Source of the DNA: Anaerolineae bacterium
Lineage (GTDB): Bacteria; Chloroflexota; Anaerolineae; B4-G1; SLSP01
Reading direction: 5' to 3'
NCBI GenBank assembly: GCA_016934645.1
Contig: JAFGSL010000055.1
Span: forward strand, 1-17,638
DNA length: 17,638 nt
Below, piece by piece: positions 8,162-16,248 of the stretch. The notes beneath the pieces were generated by a model. The model was not told the DNA's origin, did no database searches, and was given only the letters and a program-made list of their open reading frames with translations. Every line of letters starts with the position of its first letter. The stretch's first letter is position 1. A program made the translations under genes and the position numbers.

Positions 8162-8320
8162 GTGGCGGGCGCAATTGTTAGCGCGTGGCTATTTGATCCC
8201 GATGGGACGGTGCTGGAAAGGCCAGACGACCCGGTGAGTGAGGAATCCACGCATCTGATTCCCGTGATCTTCGGCGGCGTGTACGATTGGTCCACGGGCC
8301 TCATCTACCGAGGTGGAGAG
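8162..8320 (+). pseudogene. RHS-repeat-protein C-terminal remnant
   Basis: The frame from GTG 8162 reads VSAWLFDPDGTVLERP, then VIFGGVYDWSTGLIYRGG. This resembles the RHS-core pattern (G-x-Y-D-x-x-T-G-L-x-Y-x-G-G), which is normally followed by RYFDP or RYYDP. Here the match stops exactly after the GG at about 8317, and the kinase gene's stop codon on the other strand lies at 8322-8324. Upstream, no RHS sequence is seen; the Ig-like frame ends four bases before. It is therefore a scrap of about 50 codons with both ends lost. The frame remains open to 8458, but that part is antisense to the kinase. Confidence 0.5.
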
Positions 8321-8321
8321 G

Positions 8322-10781
8322 CTACGGCTTTTCCAAAGCTGTGGCTACACTGCGAGCCAGGCGTTCCAGCGTCAGGGGTTTTTGCAGCCAGACGATTCCG
8401 GCGTCCTGCAGGTCACCCGCCTGCGGATCGGGTGGATGTCCGGACAGGATCAAGATAGGTTTGTTTAGCCCACGCACGCGCAAGGCTTGCACCAGGTCAC
8501 GCCCGCCCATCTCCGGCATAATCCAGTCACTCACCACCAGCGCGATGTCCTCGTTGTGGCGCTCGTACAGCATCAGGCCGTCTTTGCCCTGGCGGGCTTC
8601 CAGGACGCGATAGTTCAACAGCGTCAGACTCTCCACCAGCGTGGCGCGCACTTCGGGGTTGTCCTCGATGACGAGCAAGGTTTCCCCATACCCCAGGCGT
8701 ATCTCGCCGGCCTCGCGACGGGCATCCTTATAGCCGGTCAACGTCAACGCGGGCAGGTAAATGAAAAACGTGGTCCCTTTCCCAACCTGCGTCTGCACGT
8801 CTATCGCCCCCTGATGCTGCGCCACGATGCCGAAGACCTGGGCCAATCCCAGGCCGGTGCCCTGATCCGGCGCTTTGGTGGTGTAAAACGGCTCAAAGAT
8901 GTGGGGCAAGACATCATCGGGAATGCCGGTTCCCGTATCGGATGCCGTGACGCGAACCCAGTCTCCGGCGGATAGCTCCGGCAGTGGCAGGGCTTCGCCG
9001 GCACGCAGGCGGATGCGCTCCAGGCGGATGGTCAGCGTGCCGCCTTCCGGCATTGCGTCGCGCGCGTTGACCACCAAATTCATCAGCATCTGCCGGATGC
9101 GCGTGGGATCGGCGTTGATGACGTAATCGTCGGCCTCCTCTGGCAGATCGATGTGGATGCTCTCCGGTAGCGTACGCGCCCACAACGTCCCCTGTTCTTT
9201 CAGCAGCGGTCCCAAGTCCAGCGGGCGCAGATCGAGCGGTGTGCTGCGGCTGAAATCCAAAATCTGGTTGATCAATTCGGCCGCACGCTGTCCTTGCTGG
9301 TATACGATTGTCAGACGGTCGCGGAGATTTCCGGGCAGATCTGCTGAGCGCAGCGCCATCTGGCTGTAGAGCAGCATCACGGCCAGGATGTTGTTGAAAT
9401 CGTGGGCGATACCAGCGGCCAACTGGCCCACCATCGCCAACTGCTGTTGGCGTTGAACGTGGGCTTCAATTTTACGCTGTTGGGTGACGTCGCGGATGAC
9501 GAGCAGCCAGTGCGGTGTAGCAGAATTCGCCTGAATAGGACGCGCGATCACTTCCAGGATTTGCCCTTGCGTTTCGATCTCCCGCCACGGGCGGTCCTCC
9601 GACCAGGTCAGGAATGCGTCGAGTGGGTGTCCGCCCAGCGATTCCAAAACGTCACCCTCGCGGACGCCGGTCAAAAGCCGCAAGTCTTTCTGGCCTGCCG
9701 GGTTAATGAGGCGCACCCGATTCTGAGCATCTAACACAAGTACGCCATCCGGCACCGTGTCGATGATCCGTTGGATCTGCTGCGCCTGTTTTTGTACTTC
9801 CTCCAACAAGCGCTCGCGTTCTTTTTCGCCCTGGACCCAGGCGGTGATGTCCTCCGCTGTTCCCTCATAATACAGGACATTTCCCTTGGCGTCGCACACG
9901 GTGCGCGCGCTCTCGCGTACATTCAGGCGCGAGCCATCCTTTCTCGTCCAGGTGGATTCAAGCCCGACGATGCGGCCTTCGCTCTCTACCCGCTGTCTGA
10001 ATGCTGCGCGAGGGTAGTCAGGGAAATAGACATCGCTATTCAGGTTGAGCTGCGCTAATTCTTCAAAAGAAGTGTACCCCAATATGCGGATGAAGGTCGG
10101 ATTGGCTGTCAAGAAACGGCCATCCGGGGTGGTTTGGTAAATGCCGATGGGCGAGTTCTCGAAGATGTCCCTGAACCGTTCCTCGGTGAGTTCGGCGACG
10201 CGCTGTTCCAGCGTTGTGGCGAATTGCGCTAACTCGTCTTGCGCGCGTTTGAGCGTGCAGAGATGGCCCACCGTGGCAGCGTATAGCCGTGCGATTTCAC
10301 AATCGTGATCAGTGAACGGGTGTTGGTGGATGAAATTATCCATACTCAAGAAGCCGATCACGGTCTCGCCATCCCACAATCCCACCGCGATCCGGTCGCC
10401 TACCCCTACCTTTTTACCGTTTCCTCGATATACAGGGGCATCTTTGTAAAGTTTGAACGGTACCTCACCGGAAACGACCGCATGCAAACCGGAGGGGGCA
10501 ACGATGGCGTGGCGCGCCGACCGTTCATCCGTTGTCTGGCCCTCGTTGTCGGTGCCATACGTCCCGATCATCGTGCCGTGGTCCTCGGTGACGAAAAACA
10601 ACGCGACACGGTCAAAGCCCAGTTGCTGTCGCCCGGCTTCTACCGCGCGGCGACAGAGTTCATCTAGGCTCTTGGCTTTCGAGAGTTCATTGGACACAGA
10701 CGTGAGCAGTGCCAGGCGCTCGGAAAACGATGGCTCTTCGTTATATTGGGTAGGGTGACTATCAACGCTATGCTCTACCAC
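8322..10781 (-). CDS. Soluble hybrid sensor histidine kinase (GAF-PAS-PAS-HisKA-HATPase-receiver)
   Basis: Numbering is from the GTG at 10781 (819 residues). GAF-like domain about 20-175 (ELCRRAVEAGRQQLGFDRVA; DRIAVGLWDGETVIGFLSMD), a short coiled segment, PAS 1 about 205-315 (FRDIFENSPIGIYQTTPDGR), and PAS 2 about 337-435 (IIDTVPDGVLVLDAQNRVRL). The HisKA H-box is AAGIAHDFNNILAV with H460. The ATPase domain has MNLVVNARDAMPEGG (N572), DTGTGIPDD and GTGLGLAQV. The receiver (700-817) has VIEDNPE, phosphoacceptor D752 in VVSDWIMPEMGG, and K801. There are no membrane segments, so it is a cytoplasmic sensor; the signal is unknown. The start is uncertain: in-frame GTG 10820 and TTG 10829 are possible, and none has a well-spaced ribosome binding site (GGAGG lies 22 bases before 10781). 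No separate response regulator is encoded nearby. Confidence 0.9.
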   Translation of the reverse strand: MVEHSVDSHPTQYNEEPSFSERLALLTSVSNELSKAKSLDELCRRAVEAGRQQLGFDRVALFFVTEDHGTMIGTYGTDNEGQTTDERSARHAIVAPSGLHAVVSGEVPFKLYKDAPVYRGNGKKVGVGDRIAVGLWDGETVIGFLSMDNFIHQHPFTDHDCEIARLYAATVGHLCTLKRAQDELAQFATTLEQRVAELTEERFRDIFENSPIGIYQTTPDGRFLTANPTFIRILGYTSFEELAQLNLNSDVYFPDYPRAAFRQRVESEGRIVGLESTWTRKDGSRLNVRESARTVCDAKGNVLYYEGTAEDITAWVQGEKERERLLEEVQKQAQQIQRIIDTVPDGVLVLDAQNRVRLINPAGQKDLRLLTGVREGDVLESLGGHPLDAFLTWSEDRPWREIETQGQILEVIARPIQANSATPHWLLVIRDVTQQRKIEAHVQRQQQLAMVGQLAAGIAHDFNNILAVMLLYSQMALRSADLPGNLRDRLTIVYQQGQRAAELINQILDFSRSTPLDLRPLDLGPLLKEQGTLWARTLPESIHIDLPEEADDYVINADPTRIRQMLMNLVVNARDAMPEGGTLTIRLERIRLRAGEALPLPELSAGDWVRVTASDTGTGIPDDVLPHIFEPFYTTKAPDQGTGLGLAQVFGIVAQHQGAIDVQTQVGKGTTFFIYLPALTLTGYKDARREAGEIRLGYGETLLVIEDNPEVRATLVESLTLLNYRVLEARQGKDGLMLYERHNEDIALVVSDWIMPEMGGRDLVQALRVRGLNKPILILSGHPPDPQAGDLQDAGIVWLQKPLTLERLARSVATALEKP

Positions 10782-10891
10782 ATTTTCACCGTTACGGCCT
10801 GACCTCCGAAATCCTTGCACAACGAGCAAGAAAACGGCGGTGCAAGCCTGTCTGGTTCCGGTTTACCCGGGTTAGGCTCCCACTTTATTCC

Positions 10892-10919
10892 ATTGTATGC
10901 GGGGAGGAAGATTAAACAA
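10892..10919 (-). promoter_or_regulatory. Weak candidate sigma-70-type promoter for the kinase gene
   Basis: The minus strand reads TTGTTT, 16 bases, TACAAT, downstream of the 10941-10973 hairpin and about 110 bases before the kinase start. The -10 is five of six; the -35 is only three of six. It is the best match I found in this spacer. Confidence 0.3.
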
Positions 10920-10940
10920 GTGACAAAGAGCATGATAACC

Positions 10941-10973
10941 AAGCAGGCCGTATCCGATGGATACGGCCTGCTT
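10941..10973 (-). terminator. Perfect 15-bp hairpin after the acetyl-CoA synthetase gene
   Basis: Arms AAGCAGGCCGTATCC and the exact complement flank a three-base loop, 24 bases after the synthetase stop codon. The stem is GC-rich and strong. The bases after it on the minus strand (GGTTATC) hold only a weak T-rich stretch, so termination without Rho may be incomplete. Its position between two separately regulated genes supports a terminator or a 3'-end stabiliser. Confidence 0.65.
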
Positions 10974-10997
10974 GCTAACCATTGCGTCTCGTTCAAG

Positions 10998-13127
10998 TTA
11001 TGGCGTGGTCAAAATAATCCGTGCGTCCACAACCTTCAATCCCTGCTTTTCCGCATAAACCAGCACAGGATTGGCGTCGGATTCGGCGATTCCGTCACCC
11101 AGATCCATGATCATCTGCGAATAACGGCTCAGGGCCTCAGCGAGCGCGACACGGTCGCGCGGCGCTTCGCCGCGCGCACCGGCCAATAATGGCGCGCCCT
11201 GGATGTCGGCGAGCATCGCCAGCGCGTGTTCTGCTGAGATGGGCGCGACGCGGAAGGTTACGTCTTTGAGGATTTCGATGAAGATGCCGCCCAGGCCAAA
11301 CATCACCGTGGGACCGAAGGTGGGGTCATTGATCGATCCCAGGATGACCTCCGTGCCAGACGGCGCCATCTGCTGGACAGCCACGCCATGGATATGCGCG
11401 TCGGGTTTGTAGGCGCGGGCGCTGTCGAGGATAGTGCGATAGGCAGCGCGCACCTCGTCTGCCGAACGCAGGTTGATCTTGACCCCGCCGGCATCCGATT
11501 TGTGCAAGATGTCTGGTGACATAATTTTCAGGACCACAGGATAGCCCATCGTTTCAGCCAACTGTACGGCTGTATCCTCGGTCGTTGCCAATTCGGTGAT
11601 GGCTACGGGCAGGCCATAGGCGGCGAATACCTTCTTGGATTCGATTTCGCTGAGGTAGACCCGCCCCGCGGCTCGCGCCTGCGCGATGATGGCGCGCGCG
11701 GCGTCGGTATCTACGTCGCGGTACGGCGTGAATTCTTCGGTCACCGGTTCGCCATCGCGTCCGATGCCATGCATCTGCGCGTATTCGTGCAACGCGGCGA
11801 CAGCATTCACGGCGATGTCCGGCGCGCCGTAAGTGGGGATGCCGTGCTCGACCAACCACTGCATCGCGCGCCCGGCTTCCTCGCCGCCGATAAACGACAC
11901 GGCGATGGGTTTGTCTGTGACGCCTGATTCGTCCACTGCACGCTTGATCGCCTCCGCGATATCCATCGGGTCGTTGCGCTGCGTCTCGCAGAAGAGGACG
12001 ACCAGCCCATGCACCCAGGGATGCTGCAATGCCGCCCGCACCGTCGCCAGATACTCCGGCCAGCCGCCCATGCCGGTCAGGTCGGCGGGATTCTTCACCG
12101 AGCCGATCTCCGGCACGTAAGCGCGCAGCGCGGTCTGCAGGTCGTCCGGTGCGAAGCGCAACGGGATGCCGTCATGCTCGGCGGCATCTGCCGCCAGCAC
12201 ACCCACGCCGCCACCGTTGGAGATGATCATCAGGTTGTTGCCCGCCATCGGCGGTTGCAGTGAAAGCGCCAGCGTGCGGTCGAAGAGATTGTTCAGATCC
12301 GAGGCGCGTACCACGCCAGCTTGTTCCAGCGCGGCATCGTAGACCTTGCCCTTGCCGGCCATCGCGCCGGTGTGTGAGGCTGCCGCGGCAGCGCCGTGCG
12401 CCGACACACCCGACTTGAGCGCGACGATGGGTTTGTGTGCTTTCCGCGCGATTTCCAGAAAGCGCCGCCCGTTTTGGAAGCCTTCGACGTAAATCGTGAT
12501 ACACGTTGTTTGCTCGTCCTGATCCAACCATTGCACCAGGTCGCCGAAGTTCACGTCGGCCATGTTGCCCACGGAGATCATCTTGTCGAAGCCGACGTTG
12601 CGAACGTAGCTTGCCACCGTCATCGCGATCAGCAGCGCGCCGCTCTGAGAGATCATCGCGGCTTTACCCGGCAGCGGCATAAATGGTCCGAACGAGGCGT
12701 TGCACTTATCGGAGTTGCACATAATGCCCACGATGTTCGGTCCCAGGAGGCGCATCCCATAGCGCCGCGCTATGCCGACCAGTTCATCTTCCAGGTCTTT
12801 ACGTCCGATTTCGCTGTAGCCGGAGGCCACGACGATCAGCCCTTTGACACCCTTCTGCCCACATTCCTCGGTGACGGTGAGCGTCCGGGCGGCGGGTACG
12901 ATCAACATCGCGGTATCGATCTCGCCCGGCACCTCCAGCACCGAGGGATAGGCTGGCAGCCCCTGGATCTCTGCCTCTTTGGGATTGATGGGATAGATAT
13001 CTCCCGGATAGTCACAATCGATCAGATTTTTCACGGCCAGATAGCCGATCTTACCCGGGGTATTGGATGCGCCGATGACGGCGACTGACTTCGGGCGCAA
13101 TAGCCCGTTCAAGACTTCAAAATCCAC
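10998..13127 (-). CDS. acd: ADP-forming acetyl-CoA synthetase (acetate-CoA ligase, fused alpha-beta)
   Basis: Converts acetyl-CoA (or other acyl-CoA), ADP and phosphate to acid, CoA and ATP: substrate-level ATP formation, reversible. The 709-residue length is typical of the fused form. Order: CoA-binding Rossmann domain (SVAVIGASNTPGKIG, residues 14-28), succinyl-CoA-ligase-like domains with MISQSGALL and SHTGAMAGKGKVYDAAL, then the ATP-grasp beta part (about 490-709) with LPVAITELATT, VVLKIMSPDILHKSDAGGV and SDANPVLV. Both histidines of the phosphate relay are recognisable: H252 in SHTGA (alpha) and H542 in DILHKSD (beta), which argues for an active enzyme, unlike the histidine-less half of Pat-type acetyltransferases. 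GTG start at 13127, with AGGAGG seven bases upstream. Last gene of its cluster, followed by a hairpin. Acetate as substrate is inferred from the family. Confidence 0.92.
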   Translation of the reverse strand: MDFEVLNGLLRPKSVAVIGASNTPGKIGYLAVKNLIDCDYPGDIYPINPKEAEIQGLPAYPSVLEVPGEIDTAMLIVPAARTLTVTEECGQKGVKGLIVVASGYSEIGRKDLEDELVGIARRYGMRLLGPNIVGIMCNSDKCNASFGPFMPLPGKAAMISQSGALLIAMTVASYVRNVGFDKMISVGNMADVNFGDLVQWLDQDEQTTCITIYVEGFQNGRRFLEIARKAHKPIVALKSGVSAHGAAAAASHTGAMAGKGKVYDAALEQAGVVRASDLNNLFDRTLALSLQPPMAGNNLMIISNGGGVGVLAADAAEHDGIPLRFAPDDLQTALRAYVPEIGSVKNPADLTGMGGWPEYLATVRAALQHPWVHGLVVLFCETQRNDPMDIAEAIKRAVDESGVTDKPIAVSFIGGEEAGRAMQWLVEHGIPTYGAPDIAVNAVAALHEYAQMHGIGRDGEPVTEEFTPYRDVDTDAARAIIAQARAAGRVYLSEIESKKVFAAYGLPVAITELATTEDTAVQLAETMGYPVVLKIMSPDILHKSDAGGVKINLRSADEVRAAYRTILDSARAYKPDAHIHGVAVQQMAPSGTEVILGSINDPTFGPTVMFGLGGIFIEILKDVTFRVAPISAEHALAMLADIQGAPLLAGARGEAPRDRVALAEALSRYSQMIMDLGDGIAESDANPVLVYAEKQGLKVVDARIILTTP

Positions 13128-13152
13128 GATCAGGCCTCCTAAGAAAGCAAAA

Positions 13153-13224
13153 GTTGCAAGGTATAAGGCGCGTTATACACGCGAATTATAACTTGCAACC
13201 TTTAACTTTCAACTTCCAATTTCA
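13153..13224. repeat. Heptad inverted repeat, locus D
   Basis: The right arm is five units in perfect seven-base register: aacttgc, aaccttt, aactttc, aacttcc, aatttca (13190-13224). The left arm holds gttgcaaggtataa (13153-13166), pairing with ttataacttgcaac (13186-13199) with one mismatch. A nested hairpin CGCGT-tatac-ACGCG is at 13169-13183. The final unit contains the stop codon of the DRTGG gene (13222-13224 on the plus strand). Confidence 0.8.
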
Positions 13225-14304
13225 GGCTTTGTGCTCTAACCCCAGACTCGCGTACAGCCGGACGAAGTCGAAGTGTTCCTCAAGCAAAGCCTCGAACTGA
13301 TCCAGTTTGGCTTTCTGCCCTAGACGCGTTTTGCCGAACACGTCGTCGATGGCATCCACTGCCTCCATCGTGTTCCTGCGCGTCAGCAAGACCGGCACGC
13401 CCAATTCTTCGGCGCGGCGCAGTACCTCGGGCACTGGGCGCAAGTGTCCGGTGAGGACCAAACACTGCGTTGCGGTTTCCAATGCCACCAACTGGATGTC
13501 TGTCCGGTCGCCGCCAGTGATGACGGCCTTAGTGCCGGGGATGCGCCGCATGCGCGGTAGCGCCTGTTCCGCGCTCATCGCGCCGACCATCAGGTTTTCG
13601 ACGAGCGCATCGCGTTTGTGCGAGCACGCGAGACATTCGGCGTCGAGGACATCCGCAATCTCGCCCACGCTGATGGACTGCAATTGCTCACGGAGCGGCA
13701 GAACCCCAAGAGTGGGAATACCTCGCCCTTCCATGCACGAGAAACACTCCTGTAATCCCGGAATTTCGGCATCGGGGACGGCGTTGATGGCCAGCCCAAT
13801 CAGGTGCTCGCGGAACTGCCGCTGTGCATCCACGCAGGCGTCTCCCATGCTCACCGGATTGCGGTAACGGACCATCGCCAGTACGGGAAGGTCCAGGTGG
13901 TTAGCGACTGAGACCGGATCAACCTCCAGGCTCAATCCCTCGCGCAGCGAACCACCGCCCTCGATCAACATGACGTCCTTGCCCGCTGAAACGCGCTGGT
14001 AGGCAGCTTCGATTTGAGGCATCAGGTCGCGGTCGATGCAGCCGCAGCGCAGTTCCTGCACCAGCGAGGGGGCGAGCACGACGCCCACCATGTTGACCAG
14101 AGGATCGGTTATCCCCAGAATACGGTGGATGAACGTGGCATCTTCATCGGAAACGCGCCCTGGTAGCGGCTCCCACGGATACGTCGAAACTGGCTTGAAG
14201 TACCCTACCTTGTAACCATCTTGTTGCAGGCGTTGGCCTAGCGCCAGACAAAACGCTGTTTTGCCACTAAAGCGTTGTACCGAGGTAACGTAGAGTGCTT
14301 TCAT
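13222..14304 (-). CDS. BioD-like P-loop plus DRTGG-domain protein ('phosphotransacetylase family', no transacetylase domain)
   Basis: A 360-residue protein. The N-terminal half (about 1-215) is a BioD/CobQ-like AAA_26 nucleotide-binding fold: MKALYVTSVQRFSGKTAF with a deviant P-loop (G14-K15-T16), GYFKPVS, and MLIEGGG. The C-terminal half (about 230-330) matches a DRTGG domain: GTKAVITGGDRTDIQLVAL, then CLVLTGHLRPVPEVL and LGVPVLLTRRNTMEAVDAID. In long Pta enzymes these two domains precede the catalytic PTA_PTB domain, which is absent here; the gene stops right after the DRTGG part. It therefore cannot by itself make acetyl phosphate and is more likely a nucleotide-binding regulator. ATG 14304 has AAGGAGA upstream, 30 bases after the CoA-transferase gene; acd follows. 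Domain calls are firm, the role is inferred from context. Confidence 0.82.
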   Translation of the reverse strand: MKALYVTSVQRFSGKTAFCLALGQRLQQDGYKVGYFKPVSTYPWEPLPGRVSDEDATFIHRILGITDPLVNMVGVVLAPSLVQELRCGCIDRDLMPQIEAAYQRVSAGKDVMLIEGGGSLREGLSLEVDPVSVANHLDLPVLAMVRYRNPVSMGDACVDAQRQFREHLIGLAINAVPDAEIPGLQECFSCMEGRGIPTLGVLPLREQLQSISVGEIADVLDAECLACSHKRDALVENLMVGAMSAEQALPRMRRIPGTKAVITGGDRTDIQLVALETATQCLVLTGHLRPVPEVLRRAEELGVPVLLTRRNTMEAVDAIDDVFGKTRLGQKAKLDQFEALLEEHFDFVRLYASLGLEHKA

Positions 14305-14334
14305 AATTCTCTCCTTTATGATTCGCCCACGATT

Positions 14335-16230
14335 TCAACGACGTGTTGCGCGGCTGTCTACTTTCTCGTCGAAGCGGAACGACAGCGTGATCTCGCCGCC
14401 TTCATATTCCGTGTGCAGAACGTGACCGCTGCGTTGGAAGACCCGCATCATTGCCATATTGCCGGCGATGACGTTGGCGTGGAACCCATGGATACCCCGT
14501 TCCTTGGCAGCACGCGTCAGGAAGTGGAGCAAGTGCGTCCCGATCCCCTTGCGTTGGTGCTCGTCCATTACGGAGAAAGCAACCTCAGCCATGTTCTCGT
14601 TGTAATCCATCATCCAGTGTCCGGCGGCGATGATCGGCGCGGTGTCGGACGTGCCCAACGTCGCTACAATCCCCATATGGCGGTCGTAATCCGCCGCCAC
14701 CATCTCCTGCGCCAGCTCGTGCGGGAAGTCGCGGCGCACCTGGAAGAACCGCAGGTATACCGACCGCTCCGACAGTTTGTAAAGGTATTCCTGGAACAAG
14801 CGTTCGTCGCTGGGCTTGACCGGGCGGAAGAACAGTTCCAGGCCGTCAAACGTCTCGGTGTGTTCCATCTCTACGGGATAGATCGTCTCGGGGATGATTT
14901 GATCTCCGTAGAGGTAGTTCATCTCCTTGGCCTCGGCCAGCAATTGTTCGCGGAACTTGGGGTGTGCGATTTGGATCAGGGCGACGGCGCGCTCGCGCAA
15001 GCTCTTGCCGTGCAGAAAAGCCACGCCATACTCTGTCACAACGTAGTGGGCATTGCCGCGCGTCGTCACCACACCAGCGCCCTGGCTCAAACTGGGTACA
15101 ATGCGCGATACCGTGCCCTGCGGTGTCTCCGCTGTGGAAGGTATGGCGATGATCGGTTTGCCTTGGTGGGACATCGACGCGCCGCGCATGAAGTCAGCCT
15201 GACCACCGATACCACTGTAAATCTGGTGGCCGATAGAATCCGCGCAGATCTGCCCGGTGATGTCGACCTGTAGGGCCGTGTTGATCGCAATCATCTTGTC
15301 ATTCTTGGCGATGTTGGTCGGTAGCGAATTGTATTCGATCGGGTGGAACTCAAAAACTGGGTTGTTGTCCACGTAATCGTACAGCCGGCGGGTGCCCACG
15401 CAGAAGGCCGCCAAAATTTTGCCGGGATGGAATGACTTGCGCCGGTTGGTGACGACGCCAGCTTCGATCAAGTCGATCAGGCCATCGGAGAACATCTCCG
15501 TATGGACGCCCAAATCTTTCTTCTCCATCAGGCCATACAGAATCGCATTGGGTACTCTACCGATGCCGACCTGAATCGTAGAGCCGTTTTCGACGAGACG
15601 TGTCACGTGCCGGGCGATTTGAAGCGCTACAGTATCTGGCGGAGGCGATTCGATCTCTAACAGTGGCTCGTCATACTCCACCACGTAGTCGATGTCTTCA
15701 ATATGGATAAAGCTATCCCCCAGCGTGCGCGGCATTTGTGGATTGATCTGTGCGATGACGACGCTGGCCGTCGCTGCCGCGGCTTTGACCGCCTCCACCG
15801 ACACGCCGAGTGAGCAGAACCCGAATTTGTCCGGCGGCGTGACCTGGATGAGGGCGGCGTCCAAGGGCATACGCCCGCTGTAGAACAGCCCCGGAATTTC
15901 AGAGAGGAAGATGGGCGTGTAGTCGGCCAACCCTTCGGCTACCGCTGCGCGCACCCCTGGCCCCACAAAGAACGAGTTGTGGCGGAAGTGGCGATCGTAA
16001 GCCTTCTTAACCTGCGGTGCTGCTCCAATCGTGAGCATGTGGACAATTTCCACGTCATTCAACCGATTGGCCTCAGCGCCCAATTCCACCAGTTCTTCCA
16101 ACAGATGTTGTGGCGCGCCACAAGCTGGGCCAAGGAAGACGCGGCTGCCACTGCGAATTTTGAGCAGGGCCTCGCGCGCACTCACCAATCGCCCAGCGTA
16201 TATCTTTTCCCAATTCGCCATGACTGGCAT
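14335..16230 (-). CDS. Acetyl-CoA hydrolase/transferase-family CoA-transferase fused to a GNAT acetyltransferase
   Basis: A 631-residue two-part protein. Residues about 5-445 form a class I CoA-transferase of the acetyl-CoA hydrolase/4-hydroxybutyrate CoA-transferase type: VFLGPACGAPQHLLEEL, VGIGRVPNAILYGL, the catalytic glutamate E245 in HTEMFSDGLIDL, and the C-terminal signature IYSGIGGQADFMRGA. Residues about 463-620 form a GNAT domain: LFFRPVKPSDERLFQEYL, SERSVYLRFFQ, then motif A HQRKGIGTHLLHFL (558-571) and a NMAMMRVFQRSGH end. This GNAT resembles those of Pat-type protein acetyltransferases. The first part would move CoA between carboxylic acids; the second would use acetyl-CoA to acetylate a protein. 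ATG 16230 has GGAG seven bases upstream; ATG 16221 is a weaker alternative. It sits between the OFA carrier and the DRTGG gene. Confidence 0.92.
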   Translation of the reverse strand: MPVMANWEKIYAGRLVSAREALLKIRSGSRVFLGPACGAPQHLLEELVELGAEANRLNDVEIVHMLTIGAAPQVKKAYDRHFRHNSFFVGPGVRAAVAEGLADYTPIFLSEIPGLFYSGRMPLDAALIQVTPPDKFGFCSLGVSVEAVKAAAATASVVIAQINPQMPRTLGDSFIHIEDIDYVVEYDEPLLEIESPPPDTVALQIARHVTRLVENGSTIQVGIGRVPNAILYGLMEKKDLGVHTEMFSDGLIDLIEAGVVTNRRKSFHPGKILAAFCVGTRRLYDYVDNNPVFEFHPIEYNSLPTNIAKNDKMIAINTALQVDITGQICADSIGHQIYSGIGGQADFMRGASMSHQGKPIIAIPSTAETPQGTVSRIVPSLSQGAGVVTTRGNAHYVVTEYGVAFLHGKSLRERAVALIQIAHPKFREQLLAEAKEMNYLYGDQIIPETIYPVEMEHTETFDGLELFFRPVKPSDERLFQEYLYKLSERSVYLRFFQVRRDFPHELAQEMVAADYDRHMGIVATLGTSDTAPIIAAGHWMMDYNENMAEVAFSVMDEHQRKGIGTHLLHFLTRAAKERGIHGFHANVIAGNMAMMRVFQRSGHVLHTEYEGGEITLSFRFDEKVDSRATRR

Positions 16231-16248
16231 AATTCATCTCCTTACTTT

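Noticed and set aside
10775..10996. 73-codon minus-strand frame between the synthetase and the kinase
   Set aside because: It crosses the perfect hairpin at 10941-10973 and shows no family features; the spacer is better read as terminator plus kinase promoter region.
14275..15273. 332-codon open frame antisense to the CoA-transferase/GNAT gene
   Set aside because: The opposite strand carries clear GNAT and CoA-transferase motifs over the same bases; this frame shows none.
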